Shown piece by piece: positions 11,075-21,900 of a stretch of 64,000 nt of DNA. Made by a program: the position numbers and the translations under genes. Every line of letters begins with the position of its first letter. Position 1 is the first letter of the stretch. A model generated the notes under the pieces. That model saw only the letters and a program-made list of their open reading frames with translations. It searched no databases and had not been told where the DNA came from. The DNA comes from Aquilaria yunnanensis (lineage: Eukaryota > Streptophyta > Magnoliopsida > Malvales > Thymelaeaceae). The stretch spans positions 1,366,501 through 1,430,500 of the forward strand of contig CM077599.1 in NCBI GenBank assembly GCA_039654915.1. Reading direction: 5' to 3'.

Positions 11075-11585
11075 AAGAGATAAGGCAATAATTTTATTTT
11101 TCAAGAATGGATACATTATTGCCAGCTATTCATAGTAGTCACGGGTATGACTCTGGTCAGGTATGGGTATACTATCGTTAAAAGAGGAGGAAAATTTTCA
11201 AAATAGCTGCTAGCATGTACAGTAGTCGCGACTGTAGCTTATGTCAGGAGTAGGTACATGATTGTCGGATGAGAAGGAAAATTTCAAAAGTGGCAGGTAT
11301 ATACAGTAGTCGTAATTATAGCTCATGTCAGGAATGGGTACATTATGGGAGGAAAATTTCAAAAGCGTCAGCTAGCATGTACAGTATCGTGACTATGGCT
11401 TATGTCAAGAGTGGATACATTATTGCTGAAAGAGGAGGAAAATTTCAAAAGCGACAGCTAGCACGTACAATAATCGTGACTTTGGTTCATGTCAGGAGTG
11501 GATACATTATTACCAAAAGGGGAGGAAAATTTCAAAAGCGACAGCTAGCACGTACAGTAATCGTGACCTTGTTCCGTCTTCTACT
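11075..11585 (-). promoter_or_regulatory. Tandem upstream modules of LOG (copy 1)
   Basis: About six degenerate units of roughly 85 bp. Each contains, in element sense, a TACTGTAC.TGCTAGC block, TTTTGAAATTTTCCTCC, and AATAATGTA.CCACTCCTGACAT. Similar single units precede CRP2 and CRP3. The array ends at the LOG TATA box, which suggests an amplified enhancer or promoter module. Confidence 0.65.
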
Positions 11586-11617
11586 GGCTTTGCGTCCAGT
11601 AACGGCTTCAATGCTTT

Positions 11618-12166
11618 CTATGAATCAGTGATTTGCATCTCATCTAGCTTTTTCACAAACTGGCAAACAGGGTCGTTTAGGGTCAGATTCCCAAGACTGT
11701 AACGTTCTCGTTCTTTTTGGAGAATTATCCATAATCCAACAACCTCAAATTGCACTATTCCGCAAGAATGCGCTTCAAGAACCTCTCGGATATCTTCCAG
11801 AGATTCCTTACGCAAGCCATTCTTGATGAATTTTATTCTATCATTACGATTTCTGGTGATCACTCCTGGAGAACGACATTTATTGCCGCAAATCCACCAT
11901 CCACAATTGTGACAGACGCCTAGCCTCTTTGCTCTTCTCTTTTTGGCATAAACGCTTTTACCAAAGCCGGGCATACGGGGAAAGAACGCATCTGGAACTT
12001 CACCAGCCGAACGAACTTTAGCTTCGATTAGCCACCGCACATTATCAGGAATGCCTTTGTGCATAAATAGTCGGAATCGTTCACATCTAGCTTGATAAAC
12101 CTTTTTAAGAACATTTATTGGGAAAGAAGGGAAATATTTTCGTAGAGCGGAAAGAGAAGGCTCCAT
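11618..12166 (-). CDS. CRP3: cysteine-rich zinc-finger-like protein (copy 1 cargo)
   Basis: Third of three tandem paralogues. From the ATG at 12166 it is 182 residues, the same length as CRP1 and CRP2; an upstream in-frame ATG at 12181 would add five residues, but the paralogues start at the equivalent of 12166. A basic run (AKKRRAKR, about 74-81) is followed by Cys85, Cys88, Cys93 and Cys97. The stretch after the cysteines reads SPGVITRNRNDRIKFIKNG. The layout resembles the cysteine-rich nucleic-acid-binding proteins of carlaviruses and relatives, some of which suppress RNA silencing or act on transcription in the nucleus. Function here is inferred. It has its own TATA box upstream (mirror of 29653-29659 in copy 2). 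Confidence 0.82.
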   Translation of the reverse strand: MEPSLSALRKYFPSFPINVLKKVYQARCERFRLFMHKGIPDNVRWLIEAKVRSAGEVPDAFFPRMPGFGKSVYAKKRRAKRLGVCHNCGWWICGNKCRSPGVITRNRNDRIKFIKNGLRKESLEDIREVLEAHSCGIVQFEVVGLWIILQKERERYSLGNLTLNDPVCQFVKKLDEMQITDS

Positions 12167-12430
12167 TGATGAATGAGGCATTTAAGAGAAAAAGAAAGAA
12201 ATTAGTGATTGTAGGAAATGGAAATAACTGAATTTGGGAGTTATGGAGTACCGTATCCAGAAGGAAGAACACGCATTTATAGTGATGAAAGGATAATGCG
12301 TTTATTACACTTACGGAAGTAAGTACATTATTGCCAAAAGAAAAGACAAATGACAGCTTATATGTACAGCAATCATGACTGTGGCTCTCATCTTCCACTA
12401 ATTCATGTCCAGTAATGGCTTCAATGCCTT

Positions 12431-12979
12431 CTATAAGTCGGGGATTTGCTTCCCATCTAGTTTTCTTACAAACTGACAAACGGGGTCGTTTAAAATCACA
12501 TTCCCAAGACTGTAACGGTTTCGTTCTTTATGGTAAGTCCTCCATAAACCGATAATTTCACCTTGCACTTTTCCACAAGAATGCGTTTCAAGAGTCTCTC
12601 GGATATCTTTCAGAGACTCCTTACGCAGGCCATTCTTAATGAATTTTCTTTTATCTTCACGATTTATGGAGATGTATCCTAAAGAGCGACATTTAGTATT
12701 ACAATTCCATCGCCCACATTTATAACACACGCCTAGTCTCTTTGCTCTTCGCCTTTTGGCATAACGGCTTTTACCTAAACCGGGCATGCGGGGCATAAAT
12801 GCATCTGGAACTTCACCCGCCAAACGGACCTTAGCTTCAATTATCCACTGCACATTATCGGGAATGCCTTTGCGTGTAAAAACTCTGATTCTTTCACATC
12901 TAGCAAGGTAGATCTTTTTAAGGACTTTTAGTGGGAGGGAAGGAAAGTATTTTCGCAGTACAGAAAGAGTAGAATCCAT
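12431..12979 (-). CDS. CRP2: cysteine-rich zinc-finger-like protein (copy 1 cargo)
   Basis: 182 residues, a paralogue of CRP1 and CRP3. Near-identical opening (LRKYFPSLP), basic run KRRRAKR at about 75-81, then Cys85, Cys88, Cys93 and Cys97 (CX2CX4CX3C), followed by SLGYISINREDKRKFIKNG. A further conserved SCG near residue 135 and an LNDPVCQFV segment near the end are shared by all three paralogues. No signal peptide or membrane segment is visible. The basic patch could serve nuclear entry or nucleic acid binding. A TATA box lies upstream, after the CRP1 stop. Confidence 0.82.
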   Translation of the reverse strand: MDSTLSVLRKYFPSLPLKVLKKIYLARCERIRVFTRKGIPDNVQWIIEAKVRLAGEVPDAFMPRMPGLGKSRYAKRRRAKRLGVCYKCGRWNCNTKCRSLGYISINREDKRKFIKNGLRKESLKDIRETLETHSCGKVQGEIIGLWRTYHKERNRYSLGNVILNDPVCQFVRKLDGKQIPDL

Positions 12980-13268
12980 TGATGAGAGAAGAATTTGAGA
13001 GAAGAGGGAAATGAATCAGTTATTGCAGGAAACTGGAATAATCGACTTTAGAAGTCACGGGGTATCTTATCTGTTGTTTAATCAGAAGGAAGAACACGCA
13101 TTTATAGTGATGAAAAGGGATAACGTGTCGATTACACTTAGGGGAGCATGTACATCTGTCAAAAGAAAATGCAAATTTTTCCAAATATAACAAACTGTAT
13201 GTACAGTAATTGTGACTGTGGCTTACATCTTCCACTGGTTTTACGTCCAGTAACGGCATTAACGGCTT

Positions 13269-13817
13269 CTATGAGTCGAGGATCTGCTTCCCATCTAGCT
13301 TTCTTACAAGCCGGCAAACAGGGTCGTTTAAAGTCAGATTCCCGGGACTGTAACGGTCTCGTTCTTCATGAAAAATACTCCATAAATCAAGAATTTCACG
13401 TTGCACAGATCCACAAGAATGCGTCTCAAGAGTCAATTGGATATCATCCAATGAGTCCTTACTCAAGCCATTCTTGATGAACCGTATTTTATCTTCTCGA
13501 TTATTGGAGATCATTCCTAAAGAACGACACCTAGTCTTACAAGTCCACCTACCACATTTATGGCAGACTTGTAATCTTTTCGCTCTTCTTTTTCTGGCAT
13601 AAGAACTTTTGCCAACACCAGGCATGTAAGACACAAATGCCTCTGGGATTTCACCTGCCAGACGAACCTTAGCTTCAATTAACCACCGCACATCTTCAGG
13701 GATTCCTTTATGCATCAGAGCTCTTAATCGTTCACAGCGAACTTGGTAGATCTTTTTTAGGATGTTCATTGGGAGAGAAGGGAAATACTTTCGCAAGGCG
13801 GAAAAAGTAGGATCCAT
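13269..13817 (-). CDS. CRP1: cysteine-rich zinc-finger-like protein (copy 1 cargo)
   Basis: 182 residues. SSYARKRRAKR (71-81) is followed by CHKC (85-88), Cys93 and Cys97, giving CX2CX4CX3C, then SLGMISNNREDK and FIKNG. An SSYAR-basic run leading straight into a Cys pair, then a Gly-Ile-Ser-x-Asn-like turn and Phe-Ile, is the pattern I associate with the carlavirus cysteine-rich protein family; the N-terminal 60 residues look unrelated to it. Unlike CRP2 and CRP3 I see no clear TATA box just upstream, so it may use a different promoter. This allele (SYMPGVG, LQVCHKC) is shared with copy 2 but differs from copies 3 and 4. Confidence 0.82.
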   Translation of the reverse strand: MDPTFSALRKYFPSLPMNILKKIYQVRCERLRALMHKGIPEDVRWLIEAKVRLAGEIPEAFVSYMPGVGKSSYARKRRAKRLQVCHKCGRWTCKTRCRSLGMISNNREDKIRFIKNGLSKDSLDDIQLTLETHSCGSVQREILDLWSIFHEERDRYSPGNLTLNDPVCRLVRKLDGKQILDS

Positions 13818-15205
13818 TTTCTAGGAGGAAGTAAAAGAAAGAAGGGGTGAAGGAATCAGTTATTATGGGCAACTGAGAGAACCGACTTGAGAGTCACGGA
13901 GTACCGTATCCGCCGTTTAACCGGAAAAGTGGATCCTACTTTATTTTAGTATCATAGATATTTCTTATCTTTGATATCTCATCAGGCATGACATTGATCC
14001 AGTCCTTGATTATTGAATCCATTGTCTGCTTTCGACGACAATATTTCTCGATATCCACGCTTATCTTTGACCATAGCTATTTCTTATCTTGGATACCGCT
14101 AAGCTGGCGTCAATTCTGTCCATCCCGGTGTAGCCTCGATTATTGAATTGATTACCAGGATTTTGACAATATTGTCTACTTTATCCTTGAATTGCTGATG
14201 GGGCTGGGTCCACTATATCAACTGTGCATCCAGCGGTAGATTGGTAAAAACGGATGTCACTGAGACGTCAGCTTATACTGCTGTGACTGTGCGGTGGATA
14301 CGCTTCCCATTTGATCCTTGTTCTGTATGCCATGCATGCATGATGTGAAATGCATGAATGCAGAGCATGTGTAACTGATGGATTTATTTTTTATATCTTT
14401 GCTTTACTGGATCCTCTTTGTAATTGCCTTCTATCGTTGAATCTCTTTATGCTTTCCAACTGTTGTCCATTGTTTCACTTTCCAGCTGTTGTTCATTGTC
14501 TTGCTTTCCAGCTGTTGTTCCTTGTCTTGCTTTCCAGCTGTTGTTCATTGTCTCGCTTTCCAGCTATTGTCCATTGTCTAAAAAGCCTAACTCTTTTCAA
14601 AAATCTTCTTTCCTTGATTTGTTCTTAAATTTTGGCTTCAATTTCCTTAATGTCCGCCTCGTACTTTATGCCTCTCTGGATAATTGTCCCTGTTGAGATA
14701 TTCGTGAGTATGATTCTTTCTTGCTGACATGGACGTGTTAAGACTTCTGAAGCGATCATTCAGGCTACCACCAAGGCTATCTCCCAAAGATTTGTTACTC
14801 CTTCTTCTTTGTTAGCCTATGTTCTGTGCCGCTCGCAAAGCAGGACCTCAATCTTACCTGTTTTAATTCATAAAGCTTATCAAAGTAATCTACGGTCTTT
14901 GTTTTTTCTAAGTTTTAATTATTACTATTCTTCCTTCAAAAGTCATAATTTATTGCACACTTAAGGCTAGTAAGAATGTGAGATTTGAAGGAAAAGAACT
15001 GGATAGAAGCGACTTTAGCATTTTGAACGTGAGAATCTAAGGTAAGTTAAAGAAAATTGGCTTTTTATTTATGAGTAATATGAAAATCTTGGGTACAGAT
15101 AGATAATGAAAGTGTAAGAGAAGAAAGCTCTCTTTGACAACTTTGATCAAATAAACTTTGGTAACCTTGTATCCACTTCTCCCCTTCTGTTTGAAAATTT
15201 CTTCA
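13818..15205 (-). other. pol to CRP1 spacer (copy 1)
   Basis: 1.39 kb with no credible gene. It contains a 26-bp minisatellite (14453-14580) and GATAAG-type motifs near CRP1. It is the inverted counterpart of 26772-28159 in copy 2. Confidence 0.6.
14453..14580. repeat. 26-bp minisatellite, five units
   Basis: Units start at 14453, 14479, 14505, 14531 and 14557, each close to TTTCCAGCTGTTG followed by TTCATTGTCTTGC. The mirrored array in copy 2 is at 27397-27525. Copies 3 and 4 carry only a single unit or less here. Confidence 0.85.
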
Positions 15206-18200
15206 TTATGCAAAGTATTTCTTTACTGCATCCGAATTTACTGGCTTCGGTAATTCTCGTCCATCCATTTCTGTCAGAATTAGTGCCCCTCCTGAAAATG
15301 CTTTCTTCACGACATATGGCCCGTCATAATTTGGTGTCCATTTTCCTCTTGAATCATGTTGCATGGGTAAAATTTTCTTGAGCACTATGTCACCTTCGTG
15401 AAATTGTCGTGGGCGAACCTTTTTGTTGTAAGCACGAATCATCCTTCTTTGATAAAGTTGCCCATGGCAGAGGGCTATCATTCTTCTTTCATCAATTAGA
15501 TTTAATTGCTCGTATCTAGCTTTGACCCATTCTGCTTCTCCTAATTGAGTATCCATTAGTACCCTTAATGAAGGAATTTCAACTTCGATGGGCAATACAG
15601 CCTCCATACCGTATACCAGAGAAAAAGGTGTTGCTCCAGTAGAAGTACGGGTAGAAGTTCTATAAGCATGTAGTGCAAAAGGTAACATCTCATGCCAGTC
15701 CTTGTAAGTGACGATCATCTTTTCAACAATTCTCTTGATATTTTTATTGGCCGCTTCTACTGCACCATTCATCATCGGTCGATAAGGTGCTGAATTGAGA
15801 TGCTTGATTTTGAATTGCTGGCACAAAGTCTGCATCATTGCATTATTCAGGTTCGTGGCATTGTCTGAGATGACACATTCCGGCGGCCCATAACGACAAA
15901 TGATTTCTTTCTTAATGAACCGGCATACCACCTTTTGAGTCACACTTGCATATGACATAGCTTCTACCCATTTAGTGAAGTAGTCAATTGCCACTAGGAT
16001 GAATTTGTGACCATTGGAAGCTTTAGGGGTAATGGCTCCAATGACGTCAATTCCCCACATGGCAAAAGGCCAAGGTATTGCTGTTACATTAAGAGGGGTG
16101 GGTGGAGCTTGGATCTTGTTGGCATATATTTGACATTTGTGACATTTTCTCACGTGATTAATACAATCACTTTCCAATGTGAGCCAATAGTAGCCAGCCC
16201 TCATTATTTGTCTTGCCATGGTATGACCACTAGTGTGTGCTCCACATATTCCAGAATGAACTTCTTCCATGATCTTTCGTGCTTCATGAGTATCTACACA
16301 GCGAAGTAGCATCGAGTCTGCGGTTTTCTTGTAGAGTATGTCTAGGTTTAAAAGAAAACCCATTGACAATCTTCGTAGAAATTTCTTGTCATTTTCTGAT
16401 GCTTCTAGTGGATATGTTCGTTCTTGGAGGTATTTCTTGATATCATGATACCAAGGCTTTCCATCCAATTCTTCTTCGATGCTCATGCAATAAGCTGGAG
16501 AATCTATTATTTTCATCTCGAACACAGGAGTATGCTCGGGGTCACTGATCTTGTACATAGCAGCCAAAGTAGCTAAAGCATCCGGTATTTGATTATCTTC
16601 CCTTGGAAGATGATGGAAGCTTATACTGTTGAATTTTCGAGACAAGTCTAGTATGAGCTTTTGGTAAGGGATCAATTTTGAATCCCTTGTCTCCCATTCT
16701 CCGTTGATTTGATATATGACTAATGCGGAATCCCCATAAACTCGGAGATCTCGCACTTTCAATTCCAGTGCCATTTGGAGTCCCATAGCACATGCCTCAT
16801 ACTCTACTATATTGTTGGTACAAGGAAATGTAATTTTTGCTGTAAGAGGGAATTGCTCTCCACTTGGAGAGATGAGTATGGCTCCAATCCCTTGTCCCAA
16901 AGAATTAGATGCTCCATCGAATGCCATTTTCCATGTTTCATCATCTTTAGAGACTTCCTGTTCTATCGTCATTATATCTCCATCAGGAAACTCCATTTTC
17001 ATTGGCTCATAATCATCCAATGCTCTATCAGCCAGATATTCAGCAATCACACTCCCTTTTACAGCCTTTTGGGTGACATACTGTATGTCGTATTCAGACA
17101 ACAGCATTTGCCATTTTGCGATCCTGCCTGATAAAGCTGGTTTCTCAAAAATGTACTTAATGGGATCAGTCTTGGAGATTAGCAATGTGGTGTTGTTGAG
17201 CATGTAGTGTCGTAGTCGGTGTGCTACCCATGCAAGGGCACAACAGGACTTTTCTACTATTGAGTATTTCGCTTCATATGTGGTAAGCTTCTTGCTCAAA
17301 TAGTAAATTGCGTGCTCTTTCTTGCCTGTCTCATCACGTTGACCCAATACGGATCCTAATGAAGAATCCTGTATGGATAAATATAGAATCAACGATTCTC
17401 CAGATCGGGGTGGTACCAAGACTGGTGGATTTGATAGATATTGCTTGATTTTCTCGAATGCTTCTTGGCATTCGTTATTCCACTCGATCGGATTGTTCTT
17501 CTTCAGTGATTTGAAAAGCGGTTCACACTTGGACGTCAATTGTGATATGAACCTTGCTATGAAGTTGATTCTACCCAGAAAACTTCTTACTTGTTTTGGA
17601 GTCTTCGGGGGTTGCATTTCTTGTATCGCTTTGACTTTACTCGGGTCAACTCGAATCCCGTCCTTGCTGACTATGAAACCCAATAACTTTCCTGAAGAGG
17701 CTCCAAAAGTACATTTGGCAGGATTCAACTTCAATTGATATTTGCGAAGTCTATCGAATAGTTTTCTTAGCACTTTTAGATGCCCCCCAGCAGTGAAAGT
17801 TTTGGCGATCATGTCGTCCACATATACTTCAATTTCTTTATGCATCATGTCATGGAACAACGTGACCATGGCTCTTTGATATGTAGCACCAGCATTCTTT
17901 AACCCGAAAGGCATCACCTTATAGTAGAAGGTACCCCAAAGGGTAATAAAAGCAGTTTTTATCATGTCATCTGGATCAAGTTTGATTTGATTGTATCCAG
18001 AAAAACCATCCATGAAGGAAAAGTAGGAGTTTCCTGCGGTATTATCCACCAGTGTATCAATATGAGGAAGTGGGAAGTTATCTTTAGGACTGGCTTCGTT
18101 CAAAGGCCGGTAGTCCTGACAAACTCTTAGTTTCCCACTTTCTTTCTTTTCGACTGGGACAATGTTAACCACCCATTCTGTATATTCAGCGACCCCAAGA

Positions 18201-18604
18201 AATCCTGCATCCCACAGCTTTCGAATCTCGTCTTTTACTCTTAAGATTAACTCCGGCTTTAATCTTCGTAACTTCTGTCTGACAGGCTTCGCCCCAGGCT
18301 TCAAGGGTATTTTGTGTAGTACTATGTCTGAGCTTAAGCCAGGCATATCTTGGTATGACCAAGCGAATACATCCACATATTCTTTCAATAAATGGACTAA
18401 TTCTTCTTTTTCTTCAGGAGGGAATAAAGTGCCAATCTTGACTTCTTTTACATCCTGACTATCTCCCAGGTTGAATACCTCAGTTGGTTCTTGACTTGTT
18501 GCTCTTTCTTTTTCATCTCGCTCAATCATTTTTAATAGCTCAGGAGATACTTGAAGATCTTCGTCATCCGAGTCGGTAGTGTTTACAGGATTATCAAAGT
18601 TCAT
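15206..18604 (-). CDS. pol: pol polyprotein: reverse transcriptase, RNase H, integrase (Tat/Ogre lineage)
   Basis: Intact 1132-codon frame. The reverse transcriptase has the FSFMDGFSGYNQI block and the YVDD catalytic motif near residue 260. An RNase H domain follows (MAFDGASN about 560, with later Glu and GDSALV). The integrase has a His-His-Cys-Cys zinc motif (HSGICGAH to CHKC, about 785-830), WGIDVIG near 850, ISDNATN and a Glu in NGAVEAANK (the D, D, E triad). There is no C-terminal chromodomain, as expected for the Tat lineage. The frame is separate from gag-pro; in Ogre elements the two are joined by splicing. Lack of any stop or frameshift suggests recent activity. Confidence 0.95.
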   Translation of the reverse strand: MNFDNPVNTTDSDDEDLQVSPELLKMIERDEKERATSQEPTEVFNLGDSQDVKEVKIGTLFPPEEKEELVHLLKEYVDVFAWSYQDMPGLSSDIVLHKIPLKPGAKPVRQKLRRLKPELILRVKDEIRKLWDAGFLGVAEYTEWVVNIVPVEKKESGKLRVCQDYRPLNEASPKDNFPLPHIDTLVDNTAGNSYFSFMDGFSGYNQIKLDPDDMIKTAFITLWGTFYYKVMPFGLKNAGATYQRAMVTLFHDMMHKEIEVYVDDMIAKTFTAGGHLKVLRKLFDRLRKYQLKLNPAKCTFGASSGKLLGFIVSKDGIRVDPSKVKAIQEMQPPKTPKQVRSFLGRINFIARFISQLTSKCEPLFKSLKKNNPIEWNNECQEAFEKIKQYLSNPPVLVPPRSGESLILYLSIQDSSLGSVLGQRDETGKKEHAIYYLSKKLTTYEAKYSIVEKSCCALAWVAHRLRHYMLNNTTLLISKTDPIKYIFEKPALSGRIAKWQMLLSEYDIQYVTQKAVKGSVIAEYLADRALDDYEPMKMEFPDGDIMTIEQEVSKDDETWKMAFDGASNSLGQGIGAILISPSGEQFPLTAKITFPCTNNIVEYEACAMGLQMALELKVRDLRVYGDSALVIYQINGEWETRDSKLIPYQKLILDLSRKFNSISFHHLPREDNQIPDALATLAAMYKISDPEHTPVFEMKIIDSPAYCMSIEEELDGKPWYHDIKKYLQERTYPLEASENDKKFLRRLSMGFLLNLDILYKKTADSMLLRCVDTHEARKIMEEVHSGICGAHTSGHTMARQIMRAGYYWLTLESDCINHVRKCHKCQIYANKIQAPPTPLNVTAIPWPFAMWGIDVIGAITPKASNGHKFILVAIDYFTKWVEAMSYASVTQKVVCRFIKKEIICRYGPPECVISDNATNLNNAMMQTLCQQFKIKHLNSAPYRPMMNGAVEAANKNIKRIVEKMIVTYKDWHEMLPFALHAYRTSTRTSTGATPFSLVYGMEAVLPIEVEIPSLRVLMDTQLGEAEWVKARYEQLNLIDERRMIALCHGQLYQRRMIRAYNKKVRPRQFHEGDIVLKKILPMQHDSRGKWTPNYDGPYVVKKAFSGGALILTEMDGRELPKPVNSDAVKKYFA

Positions 18605-18670
18605 TCTTTCATTGTCATCAAAGAGAGTTTTGGGTCTGCATTATCCAGAGAGAAAAGAAAGAGAAGAGAG

Positions 18671-18758
<88 letters not shown>

Positions 18759-18908
18759 ACGAATGAGATGGATGCAAACTGGTACTTTATTTACAATGTG
18801 CATAAATCACAACTTTATTGGAATAAAAAGCAATAACTAAAAGGTTCACTTAAACAAAGACTACACCCTATTGATTGAACCTTTCTTTAGGAGGTTTTTA
18901 CTATTAGA
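18605..18908 (-). other. gag-pro to pol junction with poly(T) tract
   Basis: About 300 bp between the gag-pro stop and the pol start. It includes an uninterrupted run of about 85 A on the plus strand (18670-18754), so poly(T) in element sense. In Ogre-type elements a spliced intron lies near this place, and a long pyrimidine run could belong to an acceptor region. The length of the run may be unreliable. Confidence 0.6.
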
Positions 18909-21900
18909 TTACTTTGGAAAGCTTTCGATTATAACAGGCAGTTCTATCGCCTCCCAGTTGTTCAGCACATCCCGTGGGCCACAAGGTTGAACGAGCTCCT
19001 CCTCTTCAGGTGAATCGCTGATGATTGCCTGAATAGAAAGACTTTCAAAAGACTTGTTGATGTTGATAGTCAGCTTGCCTTCATTGTCATTTTGCGGAAT
19101 GAGACCACCACTCACGAACGTTTCGGTGATTTCAGGGATATCCAGATTTCTTTCCTGGAGAGGATGCCCTGTTAATCGTGCAATCCTCTTTTCTCTCTTT
19201 TCAGCTATTGCCTTCATTTTATCATGTCTTGTCGGTGTGAAGCCTAGGCCGTATTTCCCTTCATTTGCGGATATTTTCAATGGCTCTGGGATTCCTTGTA
19301 AATCTTGTCCCAAACCTAACCCCGGTGAGTATCCTCCTTTTATCATGAGTTTGGCGACCATGCGACTTGTTTTAGAGATGTTAGGAACGGGTTCTTCTCC
19401 ATATTCACTGACATAAGCAGCATTGACAATCTCAAAAGACCTGAAGGAGCAATCAGGTATATTTTCATTGACCTCAACATATTGAGCATCCGCAGGTCTA
19501 GATAGCAGAATGTCTTCTTCAGCAAAGACTGTGATTATCTTTCCTTCAATGATGAATTTCATTTTTTGATGTAATGAGGAAGGAATTGCTCCAGCCATAT
19601 GGATCCATGGTCTTCCCAGCAGACAAGTATAAGATGGAGAAATGTCCATGACTTGGAATGTGATATGGAAAAGACAGGGACCAATCCCAATTGGTAGCTC
19701 TATTTCTCCAACCACATCTCTCTTTGTTCCGTCAAATGCTCGAACAACAATATGACTGTTGTTGAGGTGTGATGGGTCTAAACCGATCTTATGTAAAGTT
19801 TCTAATGGCATTACATTTAGAGCTGATCCATTGTCGATCAGAACTCTAGCCATAATCCGATCTTTGTATTTAATCGAAATATGTAGAGCCTTAGAGTGAC
19901 CCCTTCCTTCTGCTGGTATCTCATCGTCAGTGAATGTGATGAGATTTTGTGCCGTGATGTTGTTGACAAGGTGGTCAAAGTTGTTCACGGAGATATCTTG
20001 TTCAACATAAGCCTTATTCAGGACTTTGAGAAGAGCTTCTCGATGGGCATCAGAACTTAAGAGTAATGAAAGTATGGAGATCTTTGCTGGCAGACGGTTC
20101 AACTGCTCCACGATACTGTATTCACTTTGCTTTATGAGCTTGAGAAACTCAGTAGCTTGTTCATCTGTTACTGCTCGAGGCATCTCTTGCTCTTTAGATA
20201 TGTTAATAGGTTCATTTGCTGGATCCGTAACATTCTTCTCTTGTTGGAGCTTGTTCATTTGCTCGGGAGAATAACACCGACCGCTTCTAGTCATGCCCCC
20301 AACTTCTAACGGAGTTGATGTGATGTTAGAAGTATAGCCATAGTTCCATGGAACAGTTTTGTCTGATTTGTACGGGAATGGCTTTGGAACTTGAATTCTT
20401 AAAGGCTTGAGAGCAGATTTTGAGATTGGAATGACTAGTGGTCTTGGCATGATATTGACTTCTTGTTCTTTAATTATCACATTCACGTCATCCTCTTTAT
20501 CTGACATAAAAACGATGATTTGGGAGGAGTCCATGAGACTTTGTAGACTTTTACGGAATTCTGGGCATTCTTGGATAGAATGACTCTTACTGTTATGAAA
20601 GTTGCACCACTCCTCATCCTCGACTTCTTTATTTCCAGAAGACTTTCCTATGATAATCCCTTCTTTCACAAGGCATGAATATACATGCTTAAGAGGGGTT
20701 ATGATATCATTGACTGTTTTCTTCATCGGCCAGTATTCTTCCATCATATTGACTGGTTTGGCTTGATGAGGAGGCAATGGATTATGAGTGACGTTTGGTT
20801 CATCGGAAAAGTCCAACCACTTTGACTCAATTAATTGTTGGACTATACGCTTCAATGCTATGCAATTTTCAAGTCCGTGGCCCACGGCACCATCATGATA
20901 TGGGCAATTTAGTTTAGGGTCATACCATGTTGGATATGGGGGTTCGAATGGCCTTGTGGGAATTGGGTGAATGAGTTGGCTCTGGATGAGTTTTGGATAT
21001 AACTCAGTATAAGTCATGGGAATCGGTGCGAAAATTTCTCTTGGTCTTGGTGCAGGCATTGGAGGAGTCGGAACAGGTGGCCGTAACTGATTAGGCCTGT
21101 TGAGAGGATAATTGTTGGGTCTATTGGGAAGATAATCACTGGGCCTATTTGGAGGATAATCATTGGGCCTATTGGTAGGATAATAATTGGGCCTGTTGGC
21201 AGAATAGGATAGGCGAGGTCCGGTAGCCACGGTACCCACGAGGGGAATCCCTCTTCCTCGTCCGATTTGTTGTATTTCTTCATCTTTTCTTCTGGATGGT
21301 CCTCCTCTTTTCATAGGATCACTAAAGGACTCAGTAATCTTCCCGGTTCTGATACCATGCTCGATCCTTTCTCCAGACATGACTACGTCGGAGAAGTTAG
21401 TTGCCGCATTGCCAATAAGTTTGTCATAATATGGGTATTTCAGTGTCTGGACAAATAAAGTGACCATTTCTCTTTCTGTCATGGGTGGCTGTACTTGTGC
21501 AGCTAAGTCCCTCCATCGTTGGGCGTATTCCTTAAAAGTTTCTGTTTTTTTCTTCTCCATGTTTTGGAGAGTTTGGCGATCCGGAGCTAAGTCCATAACA
21601 TGTTTATAGTTGCCGATGAAGGCCTGAGCAAGGTCATTCCAAGTTTTTATGTTTCTTGGACCTTGGCTTAGATACCACTGTAATGCTGATTTTGTGAGAC
21701 TTTCCTGAAAAAGTGCGATCCACACCTTCTCATCTTTGGTAAGTGGTTGTAGTCTTCTGAGAAACAAAGTGATGTGAGTGATGGGATCACTCGTTCCATC
21801 GTATTTTACGAAATCTGGCACCTTAAAATCTGAAGGGATTACGACGTCTGGCACTAAGCAGAGGTCATCCACTGAAAGGGATCCAAATATAGTGCCTCCT

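Noticed and set aside
10399..11088. LOG start 20 codons further upstream
   Set aside because: That start is TTG and lies upstream of the TATA box; the ATG after the TATA box gives a normal LOG N-terminus.
11269..11631. 120-codon frame with internal repeats opposite the LOG upstream array
   Set aside because: Its repeated peptide simply mirrors the tandem DNA modules, on the antisense strand.
12105..12479. 124-codon frame between CRP2 and CRP3 (also in copies 2-4)
   Set aside because: It overlaps the ends of CRP2 and CRP3 out of frame and covers the promoter region; low-complexity Phe/Ser content.
18551..18836. Poly-Lys/poly-Phe frames across the homopolymer
   Set aside because: Artefact of an 85-base A run; no protein support.
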